This document shows positions 21,160 through 32,250 of a DNA stretch of 64,000 nt, piece after piece. The notes beneath the pieces were generated by a model. The model was not told where the DNA came from. It ran no database searches and saw only the letters and a list, made by a program, of their open reading frames with translations. Both the position numbers and the translations under genes were made by a program. Every line of letters begins with the position of its first letter. Positions within the stretch are counted from its first letter, which is position 1. Origin of the DNA: Sympetrum striolatum (lineage: Eukaryota > Arthropoda > Insecta > Odonata > Libellulidae); contig OX388347.1 in the NCBI GenBank assembly GCA_947579665.1, positions 39,626,943 to 39,690,942 of the forward strand. The letters run 5' to 3'.

Positions 21160-21402
21160 TTTATTCAAGGTGAGACTGAGACTACAAGGTCTCTTCTTAC
21201 ATACAACCCATTGTCATTATAGATACGGAAGAGATAGATTAAAGAAACTTAAGCTAAGAACTTAGAAAAAAAAATCCTCTGCAGGGAAACACCCTCAAGG
21301 AGGGGGGTTGTGAAAAACCTGCTAAACATACAGAGAGGAAACTAAATGTAGTGATGAAATCAGATTAAATGAGATGTAAAAAACAAGAAGACCAACCAAT
21401 AA
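21160..21402 (-). repeat. Retroelement 3' tail family, copy 2, with stem-loop
   Basis: Reading toward higher coordinates it shows the tail box (tttattcaaggtgagactga, then gactacaaggtctcttctta). Next comes the stem-loop box at 21281-21322 (gcaggg, aacaccctc, gaggggggtt, cctgc), then cagattaaatgagatg and agaccaaccaat. The same order recurs at 26195-26410, and the last block recurs at 29902-29940. The element sense strand is minus. Confidence 0.6.
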
Positions 21403-21659
21403 TATCGTACAAAAAACATGAAGTTATACAAATTTATATAAGTATGTATAGTAAGTAAAACTGTTTTGAAAAAGAAACCTGCCAAAACGACATATAACAA
21501 CAAGAGAAGTATTAGAAGCGGTAAAATAATGTGATTGGATAGACAGGACACATAATAAAAATAAAATTAATGTATAGGAATCTGGATCGCAATACGTAGA
21601 GATAGTTCCAGAATTTTTGTACATAATACTACATGTATTCACATGTAATCAAGTCGATT

Positions 21660-22100
21660 TGTTCACGAAATTTCGGTTCGGCAACGCCGTGACCCTGCGG
21701 AGGAGCGTAATCATAATTTACGAGGACCGAGGCGATGAGAAAGACCGACCTCACCCATTATCCGTCAAGAAATCCATTTCCCAGATATGACGGTAGCCTC
21801 CAAGTCCCAGTTACGACGATCATTCGATTCGAGAGAAAATACGGCGCTACAAATTCGGCCAGTTTAGTATCCGAGGATGATTCCCAGATCCTCGGCGGAC
21901 GGGGGAGCGAAGAGGGGGAACGGGAGGGGTGGCACAACACTCTCGGAGTCTGCGCGCCTCTTCTTCGGGGATCCCGTCAATGCTTTCGCCCTATGTCGGT
22001 GAAGGCCATTGCGCATTGAAGGGAGTGGGGAAGGGCCCCGTTGTGAATGAACGGGTGTGGCCTCCCCGAGATGCGGTGGAGTAGACGGCCAATGATAACA
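21660..22100. promoter_or_regulatory. CpG-rich segment 1
   Basis: This segment is visibly richer in G+C and CpG than its surroundings (for example ctgcgcgcctcttcttcggg and gatcctcggcggacggggga). Frames on both strands are open for 60-94 codons, but neither gives a recognisable protein. It could be a promoter or 5' exon region of an unseen gene, or simply a compositional patch. Confidence 0.25.
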
Positions 22101-22919
22101 ACAATAACGGAGAGACGCGTTTGAGATAATTTTAATGAATGAGTGGGAGACGTAATTGAAAGCGGGAAGTGTTTATGCGTAATGGTGGGTGATGGAGGGG
22201 TAGGGTGGGGTGGATACGAAATTTGATGAAATTATAACATGAAAATTACTGATGTATGGAGCTCAAATGCAGGGATTTTGGTTCCAGTTGCGTGATAAGT
22301 ATACATTGACTAAGAAATTCTTCTATTAAGATCTTTAATGGTAAAAATCAGGTGCAGATGAGATTGTTTTTAATTTGTTCCGCAGTTTAATTCTTCAATT
22401 ATAAGAATTAATTAGTTCCGCTTTATCATTTGTCGCTTAATTTCTACCAATAAGCAATACTGCACTGTTTAGTATGTATGTGCAAATTTTCTACGCATTT
22501 TCATTTCTGTTCGAACTCAACTATAAATATTTTAAACACATTTAACTGAAATATAGGTTACTGTAATCTATTTAATTGGCTAGAAAATTCTTAAAATTAA
22601 TTATCTAAACAAAAGTTATACAATTCATCATCTATTATAATTATATCGTAATTTAATCAATTACTTCGTAACTTAAATAGAATGTAATTAAATTATATTT
22701 ATTTCGTAGAAATGTTTATTTAAAAAAACACGATTTAAAGAATAAACGACGAAAAAATAAAACAGAAAAACGTACAGTTTAGGATTGACTCGTATTTAAA
22801 TCGTATCATTAAAAAAGGTTAGTTCGAATAATGTGGAAAATAGGTCACAAAACTAAGTAAGTTCCATCCCAATGTTTTTGCATTTATTAATATATTGTAT
22901 TAATTTTTAGTATTGAGAC
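22101..22919. other. AT-rich non-coding stretch
   Basis: After the CpG-rich segment the sequence returns to AT-rich DNA with many stops. I see no repeat or gene. Confidence 0.5.
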
Positions 22920-23280
22920 TGCCCGAAAAACCTCAGACCGTGTAACCCTCCAGAAATCCAACATCACAGTCATCTCTGGATACATCCCACTCTACCGCGC
23001 TTTTTCCCCGTAAACCCGGAGAAAGTCTCTGAAAAGTCGAGCCTCTCGACGATAAATATATTGCGCTTACGCTGAGAAGAGGAAGGCCATTTCCGCAGGA
23101 AGGAAAGGAATCAGAAAAGCTCTCGGGGAAAGAGAGAAGAGTCCTTCGGGAGTACCGTCGAGAGCTAGGCGAATCACTATACCTCCTCCGCCGACGTCAA
23201 CACGGCGTGGAAACGTAGTTCGGTGACAACTCGGCGGAGAACAACTCAGCGTACAACTCTGCGAAATGATTGTTCGGTGT
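22920..23280. promoter_or_regulatory. CpG-rich segment 2
   Basis: It contains many CpGs (ccgtcgagagctaggcgaat, ctccgccgacgtcaacacgg). At 23223-23263 there is a three-fold degenerate repeat of acaactcggcg, acaactcagcg and acaactctgcg. There is no long open frame and its function is unknown. Confidence 0.25.
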
Positions 23281-23820
23281 AATAAGCATCTAGAAGTGAA
23301 AGTTTTAAAATTTATTAGTTAATATTATTATTATATACATGTCACTGCAAATAGGCGCATGACTTGGTGGCAGTGGTTACAATTTATAAATACAATGAAG
23401 AAATAGAAATAAAATTTACGATGTATATTTAGTCAAAATTACATATAATTTCAAAGAAAATAGGTTACTTGCAATGAGGGAACACTCATCTGCCTCGCAT
23501 TGGCCCTAGAAGGAAGGGAAACCCCTTAGGAAACCTCTCTTAGGCAGTAGTAAAAAACTTACAAGAAAAAATAAAGAATAGACATTATAAAATCATTACA
23601 CCAATACGCATATGATAATGATATCCCGTTTAACAATATTTGCTCAAAATATTATCTACTTGTCTATCACTTAAACAAATCACACCTTTTATCCCCTACA
23701 AATCGTTCTTCAACTTTACCTTATAGGTACGCAAATATTTAGACGATAAACAGTATAAAAATTAAAAAATATCCATTTCAAATAAAAAATTACTATACCA
23801 CTTTATTTAAGAATGACACG

Positions 23821-23860
23821 ACATAGGTTTCGAGGCCTTGCCTCATCATCGGGTCCTCCT
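23821..23860 (-). ncRNA. Hammerhead-like motif (PLE-type relic), copy 2
   Basis: The minus strand reads cccgatgatgaggcaaggcc followed by tcgaaacctatgtcgtgtc. A core-like CCGATGA is followed by a perfect 5-bp stem II (gaggc, loop aag, gcctc), then GAAAC, a four-base loop and GTC. That is the order of a type I hammerhead with a minimal stem III. U4 of the usual CUGAUGA is C here, and stem I pairs poorly, so cleavage is doubtful. Penelope-like retroelements are known to carry such ribozymes, and downstream taaataaagtgg fits a retroelement 3' end. Confidence 0.35.
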
Positions 23861-24061
23861 AGTCTAGCAAATGTATAGTTGCTATGGATTTTTTACACGT
23901 TAATAAGTACCACAGTATTAATACTGACTAATTATCGTTTAACATAACAATTAGGTTGTTTTAACATATGTGCATAATATACTGATTAAGACGATCTTGG
24001 ACCAGAATTTCGAAATTTTCGTGCGCCGAGTTGTCCCACGCCGTCCTTTTCGGCCAAGTAT

Positions 24062-24230
24062 TCATCCAGTTACCTGCTTTTAACTGAACGGAGCGTAGTC
24101 TGTTTTTATTTTCATCGATAACCATTGTTTTTGTGATGGAACATGCTGTAATTTGGCGTGGATTTCCTTTCTAAAGGGTGTCATTGTCAGTATCTAAGAG
24201 AAGTATACTGCTGGGAGTGGGCTATTTGGT
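24062..24230 (+). repeat. Left direct repeat flanking the GC island
   Basis: This copy begins tcatccagttacctgctttt and ends gtgggctatttggt. It aligns with 24852-25020 at an offset of 790-791 bp. I counted 88 matches in the last 110 positions. Most differences are transitions, several at CpG or former CpG sites. Confidence 0.8.
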
Positions 24231-24235
24231 CAGAT

Positions 24236-24760
24236 ACTCCGAGCTGACCCGTAACCATGGAAAACCATCGCAGACATGAGCATCCACCGCAAAGTCCTGA
24301 ACTTTTGACCTTCTGAGCAGGGTGCTGTGCAACAACATCGGCTGGATCAGTGCCTCCCGGGAAAGGAGAAAGGGACAGGGGGAGAGGGTGTGAAGGATTC
24401 AGGGTGGGCATGGGGGAGGGCGGGGGCGGAGGGCGCGCGCACAGAGGGGCGGGAGAGGGGCCCGGAGGCGCGAGGGGGAAGCCGGGGCCGTCAGATGAGC
24501 GGGCGAGACAGAGACCTCGGGTACGCCGCGGGAGTCGCCACACAGCGAGAAGTAAAGAGGGAAGGGTGTCGGTGGGTGGGAAGTTTCCTTGGAGAAGACG
24601 CCGGCGCCTGTCAAAGAGAAAAGGAATCGACCGGGGTTTGAGGATCCGGTGCTCCTTCGTCGTCACCGCGGGCCGGGGACACGTGACGCCCGAATCAACT
24701 CACGGGCGGAATAAGAAACGTGAGTAATGCCGGGTGTTCGTGAGGAACTCGTGAGGACTT
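24236..24760. promoter_or_regulatory. GC- and CpG-rich island
   Basis: Positions 24400-24560 are extremely G+C-rich in an otherwise AT-rich window (for example agggcgggggcggagggcgc). A CACGTG E-box lies at about 24680 and a donor-like GTGAGT at about 24720. Open frames of 125 (+) and 159 (-) codons are Gly/Arg- and Pro-rich, as random GC-rich DNA gives, and the minus one runs into the flanking repeat. A CpG-island promoter with a non-coding first exon is possible; an inserted GC-rich cassette is the alternative. Confidence 0.35.
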
Positions 24761-24851
24761 CCAGTTTAGATAGCCGTTGCTTGAGGTATCTTTCCGGATG
24801 AGATAAAAGCTGGTTTGATGGTCAACATCCGCTTTCTTTTTCGGTCTAGCT

Positions 24852-25020
24852 CTCGTCCAGTTACCTGCTTTTGACTGAACGTAGGGTAGTCTGTTTTGAT
24901 TTCGTCGATTACCATTGTTTGCGTGATGAAACGTGTTGTAATTTGTCGCAGATTTATTCGCTGAAAACTGTTATTGTCAATACCTAAGAGAAGTATATTG
25001 TTGGGAGTAGGCTATTTGGT
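24852..25020 (+). repeat. Right direct repeat flanking the GC island
   Basis: This is the partner of 24062-24230, starting ctcgtccagttacctgcttt and ending agtaggctatttggt. The bases just before both copies are also similar (cttttcgg against tttttcgg). The pair is either a duplication whose interval holds the island, or a decayed long terminal direct repeat. Confidence 0.8.
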
Positions 25021-25439
25021 CTCAGTTTGTGAATGAAATTGTATCTTTTAGCTTCAATCTAACTCTTCTTTATCAAACCTTTATTCAGAATTTAATAGTG
25101 ATAGATATGCCCACTAATATTTCACCTCGCTGATTTAAAGAACAAAAACATGCGATTATTTCCTTAGATAGCTGTCGGTTTTAAATGTTAGAACCTTTCA
25201 CGGAGAACGTCGCAAGGAAAGGTAACATAGCAAAAGTTATGAGTAAACAAAGCTATCGGAGAATTTCAAATATTTCTTCGATAAAAATGACATTTCAGCA
25301 ACAAACTTTTTCTGACGACGATTGATTAATTAACTAACGATTTCTTCTTATGGTGTTGCACTATGGTTCTAGCCACAGAAGCATTTTTTTCCTATTTCAA
25401 ATATGCTGTACATAGTATTGTTGGATCTATTGCTTTGAA

Positions 25440-25985
25440 AATTTTTCCTATTTTCGTCGTATTACCTTCCCGAAAAAAGTAGGATGGTAATCGACGTGTT
25501 TTACTGACAAATTCCGCACACGAGCACGGGCGTGATCTATCTTAACCCCCTCCTGACTAGGTAACACAGCCCAAATTGTGCAATCAGCCCGAACGCGGCA
25601 TGTTTCACGGATATATCCCGCGTGGACGTACCGTTCGGAAATTACTCCGCAGTCACGTGTACCTTTTTTCCTCGTGCGTGAAGTTCGTACCTTGTTTTCG
25701 TTACGCCCTGAGCTTCGCTTTCCGTCGGCGGGAAAGGCGTTTGTGGACGCCGCGTTTTTAGGGTTACTCACGCCCAAGGGTGTTCGGGAGGGTCGGAACT
25801 CAACGCGACCCGCGTTGGAATATGCGTGTCCCGGGCTCTCCCTTTAACGAACTCCGGTTGAAAAACAAGCGACCGTTGAGTCGCGTCGGTACCGGAAGTA
25901 ATTCCCTCTCGCTCCTTTTTTTACTCGCGCGTGGTGACGAAATAGAAGACGTAATCCCAGTTTCGACTGTAAGTATTCCCATGTT
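25440..25985. promoter_or_regulatory. CpG-rich segment 3 with donor-like site
   Basis: CpG is dense (tcccgcgtggacgtaccgtt, gccgcgtttttagggttact). A near-consensus splice donor, ctgtaagtat, lies at about 25970, just after the CpG-rich part ends. Frames here are short on both strands and unrecognised. It could be a 5' untranslated exon with its donor on the plus strand; this is inferred from composition and one site. Confidence 0.3.
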
Positions 25986-26194
25986 CTTGTTTGAGCTGGA
26001 AAAGACATTTGAAATCCTATTTCAGAGGTGGAGATTTTCTGGTAACTTGTCGCTCTCGGTGAAATTTCTCGTCGCTATACAAATGTGCTACTGATGATAG
26101 AATTCGGTAATACAATACAAAATTGTTGAAGAATTGCAGTTGAATCACCGACTGCTTAGTTACGTATTAAGGTTTCTGATTGCTTATTTAGGGC

Positions 26195-26410
26195 TTTTTG
26201 GTCTTTACTTGAGGTTTAACTGAGACTGAAAAGTCTCATCTTCCAACTAACCTGTCGTCAATGATATTAATAAAAATATTAATAATATATAGATTAATAT
26301 AAATAGAGATAATAACTTGTGTGGATGTAAAAAAACCTAAGGAATCTTAGGAAAAGTCACATATTGTGGGAAAACACCCTCAAAGAAGGGGGTTGTGATA
26401 AACCTGCGCA
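26195..26410 (-). repeat. Retroelement 3' tail family, copy 3, with stem-loop
   Basis: The tail box (ctgagactgaaaagtctcat, then cttccaactaacc) is followed at 26366-26407 by the stem-loop (gtggg, aaaacaccctc, gaagggggttgt, cctgc). It is the same order as at 21160-21402, with the element on the minus strand. Confidence 0.6.
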
Positions 26411-26700
26411 AAGTTACTGATAGCACACTCCAAAAGATTGAAAGGAAAGCTGTTTATAACACGAAAACAAAAGCAGTAAATACTATGAATTGTGTATATT
26501 ATCCGTTGGCTTTGGTGAGCACGCTTAAATTGTGACTGGCCTCAGGAGAAAACTGCCTGGAAGGTATATTTAAGTGATTATACCTGTTTTATTGTAACTT
26601 ATTCAAACATATTAATAACTCACATTCTCATAATTTTTTAATCTTATCTTATTCTCTAATTTCTACCATAAAATCATTATATTTCTGATTTTGTGTGCAA

Positions 26701-26745
26701 GAGGATGACTTTACAGAGCTGAAACCGGTCAAAGTAAAAATTGTT
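26701..26745 (+). repeat. GAAAC-motif relic, copy 3
   Basis: It reads gaggatgactttacagagct, then gaaaccggtcaaagtaaaaa, then ttgttttttagagact. The spacing between GATGA and GAAAC and the GGTCAA continuation match the copies at 12664 and 60546. The 5' core (gaggatga) lacks the C and U of a hammerhead. Confidence 0.35.
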
Positions 26746-26899
26746 TTTTAGAGACTAATAAGTAATTTTATTTCTTTCTCTGTAATTGAGGTTTCAGTTA
26801 TTTATCATCATTTATACATTTAATTTTCTAAAATTTCCAAAACCCCCGATCTCCCCGATTAACGATAAACAGAATAAAATGTAACAATACTTTTTATTA

Positions 26900-27850
26900 G
26901 ATCTGCTCCTTCTAGTTTTGGTGGCTTAGCTCCGCCTTAATTAAAGAGTTAATTCATTCCTTCATTTTGTTTATAAAAGATCCAATCCTCAATCGGTCGG
27001 AATTGGGAAGGGAAATTGTTCATTCATGGAATCGATTCAACTAATGCTTAACTCTTGAACTGCATATCTTTGCCTTGTTGAGTTTTTTTCCGTGAATTAT
27101 TCTCAGTTATATTCAAAGGCATATCTTATATTGAATATCGTATTGTTATGAAATAAAATGTTTACCCACGTATTTTATAGTTTCTTCACTTAACCTTGGG
27201 ATAATGACCACCTGTCACCACATACGAGATGGTCGCCTTCAGACATTTGAAAATTTTAAAGACAAGCTGTTGGGATTCGGGCGTGTCTAGATAAATTGAG
27301 AAACACGAGTTTGAAAAAGAAGAAACGCAACTTTCCGTCCGTAGTACTTCCGCGAGCGATATGGGGAAATGATAGAAAAAGCTGATAGAGTAGACGTAAA
27401 CATTCCTAGGCTATTTCCAAACGTCTGCTTTTGCCTTACTTTTTGTTTATTTGAAGAAAAAATTTAGCTTTTATTTCATTCAGGTTCTTCTACTATTCAT
27501 AGATGAATGGATTATTTTTCCTTTGTTATTTGGCCCAGGATGAAGAAAATGTATTTTTTCTTTATTTTATCTCCGTCTTATTTATGGCTGTAACACTAAA
27601 ATGTTATGAGGTATGAGTGATGCTGAGTAATGATGTTATATTGCTCGCTACTAATTAAATATTACAAGAAATAGGGACATTAAGCTGCACCTACATGAAC
27701 ATACTTTTTCCATCACATTCTTGGTTTGTTTGGAAGGCAAGGTCAGATGACTTCATACCTCATCTTTTTCTACTGGGCCTCATCCCCCTCCATAGTATAG
27801 ATATATATTGCGGTTGGGACTGAGATTCATACTGATCTTAAGGTTGAACA
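26900..27850. other. Non-coding stretch
   Basis: It is mostly AT-rich with no recognised repeat or gene. Confidence 0.5.
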
Positions 27851-27983
27851 GGTGCTCTCAGATAGCCGAGTGGGTAGCAAGTTATTTTTTACTGAAAGCA
27901 GTCCCGCGTTCGATTCCCGATGGGAGCCCATACGTGCGAGTTGACCTCAGTTCCCGAAGCACTTTAAACAGTAGTTGTTCTAC
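27851..27983 (+). repeat. tRNA-derived SINE, copy 6
   Basis: The head is tgctctcagatagccgagtg with a clear A-box (tagccgagtgg). The B-box lies in cgcgttcgattcccgatggg, and the body runs gcgagttgacctcagttccc then gaagcactttaaac. A degenerate TAC-type tail follows. Both pol III boxes are nearly intact. Confidence 0.8.
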
Positions 27984-29780
27984 TTAAGGTTGTAAGACAG
28001 AAATTGACTAATATTCCGACTACCGTTGAACCATTTGGGAAAGCGAACGACCAGCATTGTGTAAATAGTTTGAACATCGCCTTAATATCACGGTTACACC
28101 ACTGCGAGGTTACGCAACCTTTTTCTAGTCTTCAGAAGAGGGAATGGGATAAGTGGAGTCCATTTGTGCATGAAAACAGTCTTTCCCTAAGGGCGTCATC
28201 CACCAGAAGAAGCCAAGTAAGTTGGGGACAACAAAACACTTAGCGTGGAAGGAACAAAGGCTTACGCTCGAGCACGGAACGGAAGTCAATTTGTCTCCAC
28301 GAGTATGTTGCCTCTCACGGATTTTATTCCTCGATAACCAGAGTTTCATGGGAATGCCTTCCCGCTTTTCCATAGCTCTTCAGTTTTCAATCGGATTCAT
28401 CATCTATATGTACGCTGGGCTGGTTCCGCTTAAAATAAAGTTCCACACTCAAATGCACCATGGAACTCAGAGCGGTGGAATTGTTATTCTTGCTTGGATT
28501 CGTTCCTTAAACATTTATAGAGCTTTCATGGATGCATATTTTCGTTTAAGAATTAACTGATACCAATAAATAGAGGTGTACCAACGTACATCTCTATTTA
28601 TCGGTTCTCCATTTTAAAAGGATTATAGGATATATAAAACTTTCCATCAAAGTCATTCAAACATTGAAGCAATAATAAACATTTTAATCTGCAAATTGTA
28701 ACTCAATAAATTATTTGAGCTCGGTGAAATAAGATTCACCGGATACAAAGGTTTCCTAAGGAGATTTTTTATTTATAAGTAGAGTAATAAAATATTGATT
28801 AAATTCTGATACTTTTCATCTGGTATGCCACAATTAGTAAGTGTACTCCCAGAATGTGTTAAGCGCTCCATAAAACTACCGAGTTATTCGACATTATTTG
28901 TTACATACGTCTGTCAGGATAGTCTTTAGTTCGAAGGAGTTAGGTACTTTGCTTAAGTTTACTCTAAATTTCACGCCATGGTATATGATAATTTAATTTT
29001 CACAAAGAAAATCATCGTCAAAGAACGAAACATTGCATAAGTCATCGTTTCTCACTCTATAATTATTCGAAACAAAACTTGACCAAAACATATAAAATTG
29101 GTACGTAAAAGCTGTTGAATACATTTAGTGAAAGTATCGAACTAGGGGGTTAAGCACTGATTAAAGCATGGAATTCATTACGTTTTCCATGCATTACCTT
29201 TGGCCTAGAAAGATTAATCCGACTTAAAGAATTATTGTAATGCCCTATCTTATCGATACAAACTAAGTAGAGCATGGATTTAATGTCCATTTTTATTTTT
29301 TCAACGAAGATAATTTTAACAATGGTTTCATAAATCTCCGGGGGAATAATATAATGCATCAAAGATCAATATCGTACTCACCATTTTGACGCATCACTTG
29401 TGGGTAATTCATGGGCTCAACGTAAAATCTAGCCGATAGTATCAAAGAAGATGCGTTGCATGGCTATTTAAAGGAACATGTCTGCTGTATTGTGAAGCTT
29501 CGATGAATTCCGACCACGGAATCCTCACGATTTTCGTCGCTAATGCTTTTAGCAAGATGCAACCTGTGTTCTCGCTTTTAGGAAGCCATGTTTGATTCAT
29601 GAAGGGAGAAAGGCTTAAATTCGCCCACAAAATTATTAAAATATGCTCGAAAATGTATCAGAAAAATAGAATTAAAAGAAAACTTCGAAATTATTTGCTT
29701 GGATTTGTATTTTCACGAAGTCAAGCCTTCGAATATCAATTTCAAAAATATTAATCCTTATTGATATAATAGTAATAGAC
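27984..29780. other. Non-coding stretch with one hairpin
   Basis: A 112-codon frame at 28222-28560 has no recognisable domain and stops next to the hairpin at 28562-28605. A small stem (cggtgaa and ttcaccg) lies near 28722-28741. No gene is supported. Confidence 0.45.
28562..28605. repeat. 19-bp hairpin, 6-nt loop
   Basis: The arm accaataaatagaggtgta (28562-28580) pairs with tacatctctatttatcggt (28587-28605) at 17 of 19 positions. Confidence 0.65.
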
Positions 29781-29950
29781 GTCTTTAGTAGGGTGAGATT
29801 GAGACTGAAAATATCTTCTATCATCTAATTTATCATCATAGATAAGCCAATAATTAAATTAAAAAGATAGTATGAACAAATTATTATTAGCTAAAGTGTT
29901 ACAGATTAAATGAGGCAGAACTAACAAACACACCGAGACCAACCGATATG
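29781..29950 (-). repeat. Retroelement 3' tail family, copy 4
   Basis: The tail box tagggtgagattgagactga, then tatcttctatcatctaa, is followed at 29902 by cagattaaatgaggcagaac and gagaccaaccgata. The latter matches 21361-21400. The stem-loop block is absent, probably deleted. Confidence 0.5.
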
Positions 29951-31794
29951 TATGTATTTTTCTTCTTGACGTGGACGCTTACCTTCTTTTTCGAAACGTT
30001 CCCTTTTCTCTCCTGGTTTCAGGTAACTCAATTCATCCTCATCCATCCATCATCTTCCATCACGCTCTGGTCAAAATAAACGGCGGAGATTGAGGTGAAA
30101 GAAAATTCCATTCTCTTTATTGCCGGCGCTCTGTTAGGTCGAAACGAGGCTATTCCAAGCGAGTTGATGTACGAGTAGAGATATGCAATTTTACCTATGT
30201 GTGCAACTTAAAGGTACAAGAATCATTCTTAACCTTTAACTAACCTAGGTAGGTTCTCAGAGGATCCATAATATAAATTTTAGGGATCCTACTGTTAGTA
30301 TAATAAATATATCTTTCTTGATTTTTGTGCGTGTCTCGCGTCAGTTTAAAATAAAAAATATAATTAGACTTATATAAAATTCTTTTATGAAAACGCAGTT
30401 AAAAGGAAAATCCCTTGGTATCCGAGAAGGATCCCGATTGGTTACGTTACTAGTACAGTTGGCTCTAACCAACCCCAACTAAAATTGTACCATGACCTAA
30501 GGGCTCTATCGATGACAATAGATGAATCTGTGCCATATATTTTAGGTAAATTATATTGATTGTTTTTGTATCAAATGCAATCGAGAAATAAAAATCTACT
30601 TTCAATGAATAATCACTTTCATGAATGAGTATAAGGATAATATTTTGTATAATTTTTACTGCTGTCAAACTAAATCAACAAAATTAACAAAGATATAGCT
30701 TAAGATACCCAAACAACCTATTATGAGTAATTTAATACTACGAAAACTTGAGAAATAAAAGAGAAACCTCCGGTCCGCCGTAGTCCCCAGGTTGGTAAAC
30801 AATTGAAATGAATAAAACTTTTTTGATTACCACACTGTATTCACACAAATCCTCCATGTGGAAATCTACAAAGTTCTACTTCTTTCCGTTTAGAATGTTG
30901 TTTCACGAAGTATGGCCGAATATGATAGAATCTATTGGTAAACGACGACGACGACTTAGGCTAGGTATGTTAAATGTTAAACAATACTAACATTGATATT
31001 ATTTTACTCTCCTTAACCAGGAGGACGTAAACAATTTTTACTTGTAAATATTATTACCAAGTATATAGGATGCATGTGTCAAAATTAGGGCTTTGATAAT
31101 AAAATATGTACTATGATCTCTTTAAGAAGGATATTTTCGGTGTTATTGTGAAATAAAATTGAAAAGATATCGGTGGTAGCTATTTGTTGTCGTGTTTTTC
31201 CTTATGGACTGAAAACTGAGAATTTCTTGGAAGGGTGGATGCCAAAAGAGTAGCGACTCTTTAGGAGTGTCCTGTATTGATAAAGAGAGAGATAGAGAAA
31301 GAGAGGTATCAAGGATAATAAAGGAGGAAAGATCTTTGATTGAGCAAATAAAAATGGAAAAAGGGATCTTCGGGGAAGATATTAGGAAAGGATGGATTTC
31401 AAAAGAAGCGATTGATTGAAGGACACTGGGGAAAGATGAGAAATATCGGAGACAGAGCTTCTTGAAAGGTGTGAGTAAAGGGAAAGGGCCGTTTAGAGCA
31501 GAGTCAAGAAAATGGTGTTGAGTAGAGGAATTAAGAACTTTTGGACCCGCCGAAACAGGCACCAATGGTGATCAGGCAATTTTCGCAGCGCGGTAATGAG
31601 GATCATTCACTTTATTTTTGCATAAAAATAACTAACTGGAGAGTAACTTTGCAAAGTTTTAATAAAAATACGATTTAATTTCGCCTGAATAGTTTTTCCT
31701 GTTTCTTCTTTCGACATTTATTTTTACATCTTAATGTATATTTGTACTCTCCCAAATATTAAAATAATACGGTGAGGTTTTAAATTAACAATTA
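29951..31794. other. Non-coding stretch
   Basis: The region includes a purine-rich tract at 31200-31520, which keeps a 140-codon minus-strand frame open (S/L/F/P-rich, no motif). No gene or repeat is supported. Confidence 0.5.
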
Positions 31795-32250
31795 ACTCGT
31801 AATAAATAAATACTAGAAATCCAACAATGTTTTTGTATATTTTTATGATTTATATTCCATTTATATTTTATCGTTTTTATTATATTTTAAAATTATCATA
31901 TATATTTTATATCTTTTTTAATTTGTATTATTTTTATAATTTATGTATTTTTTATAATTTAGATTTAATTTTAATTCTATTCCTGCATTTTATATTTGAT
32001 TTATTTTATTTAAATTCAAGTTTTCTATTTATATTTAGTTTTTATTAAATTCATACAGTTATTTATTTCATTTTATTTATGATTTTTTATTTTACTTTAA
32101 TTTACATATATTCATTTAATTCATATGTTTTATTTTAATTTTATTACACAATTCATATTAATTATCATTTAATTGATATAACTTACATTTATTTAATTTA
32201 TAAAATTTACATTGAATTCATGTTATAATATATTTAATTTACACCATTTT
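31795..32250. repeat. AT-only low-complexity tract
   Basis: About 450 bp consists almost entirely of T and A in irregular ttttatttaatttt-type runs with few C or G. The open frame across it (F/Y/I/L) is a composition artefact. Confidence 0.85.

Noticed and set aside
24187..24727. Open frames of 159 (-) and 125 (+) codons as genes
   Set aside because: Composition is Pro-, Gly- and Arg-rich as expected from GC-rich random DNA. The frames overlap each other, and the minus one extends into the flanking direct repeat. No domain is recognisable.
31143..31565. 140-codon minus-strand frame
   Set aside because: It is kept open by a purine-rich tract on the plus strand, is rich in S, L, F and P, and has no recognisable domain.
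31827..32048. Hydrophobic 73-codon frame resembling a membrane protein
   Set aside because: It lies entirely within an AT-only low-complexity tract that encodes F, Y, I and L by composition.
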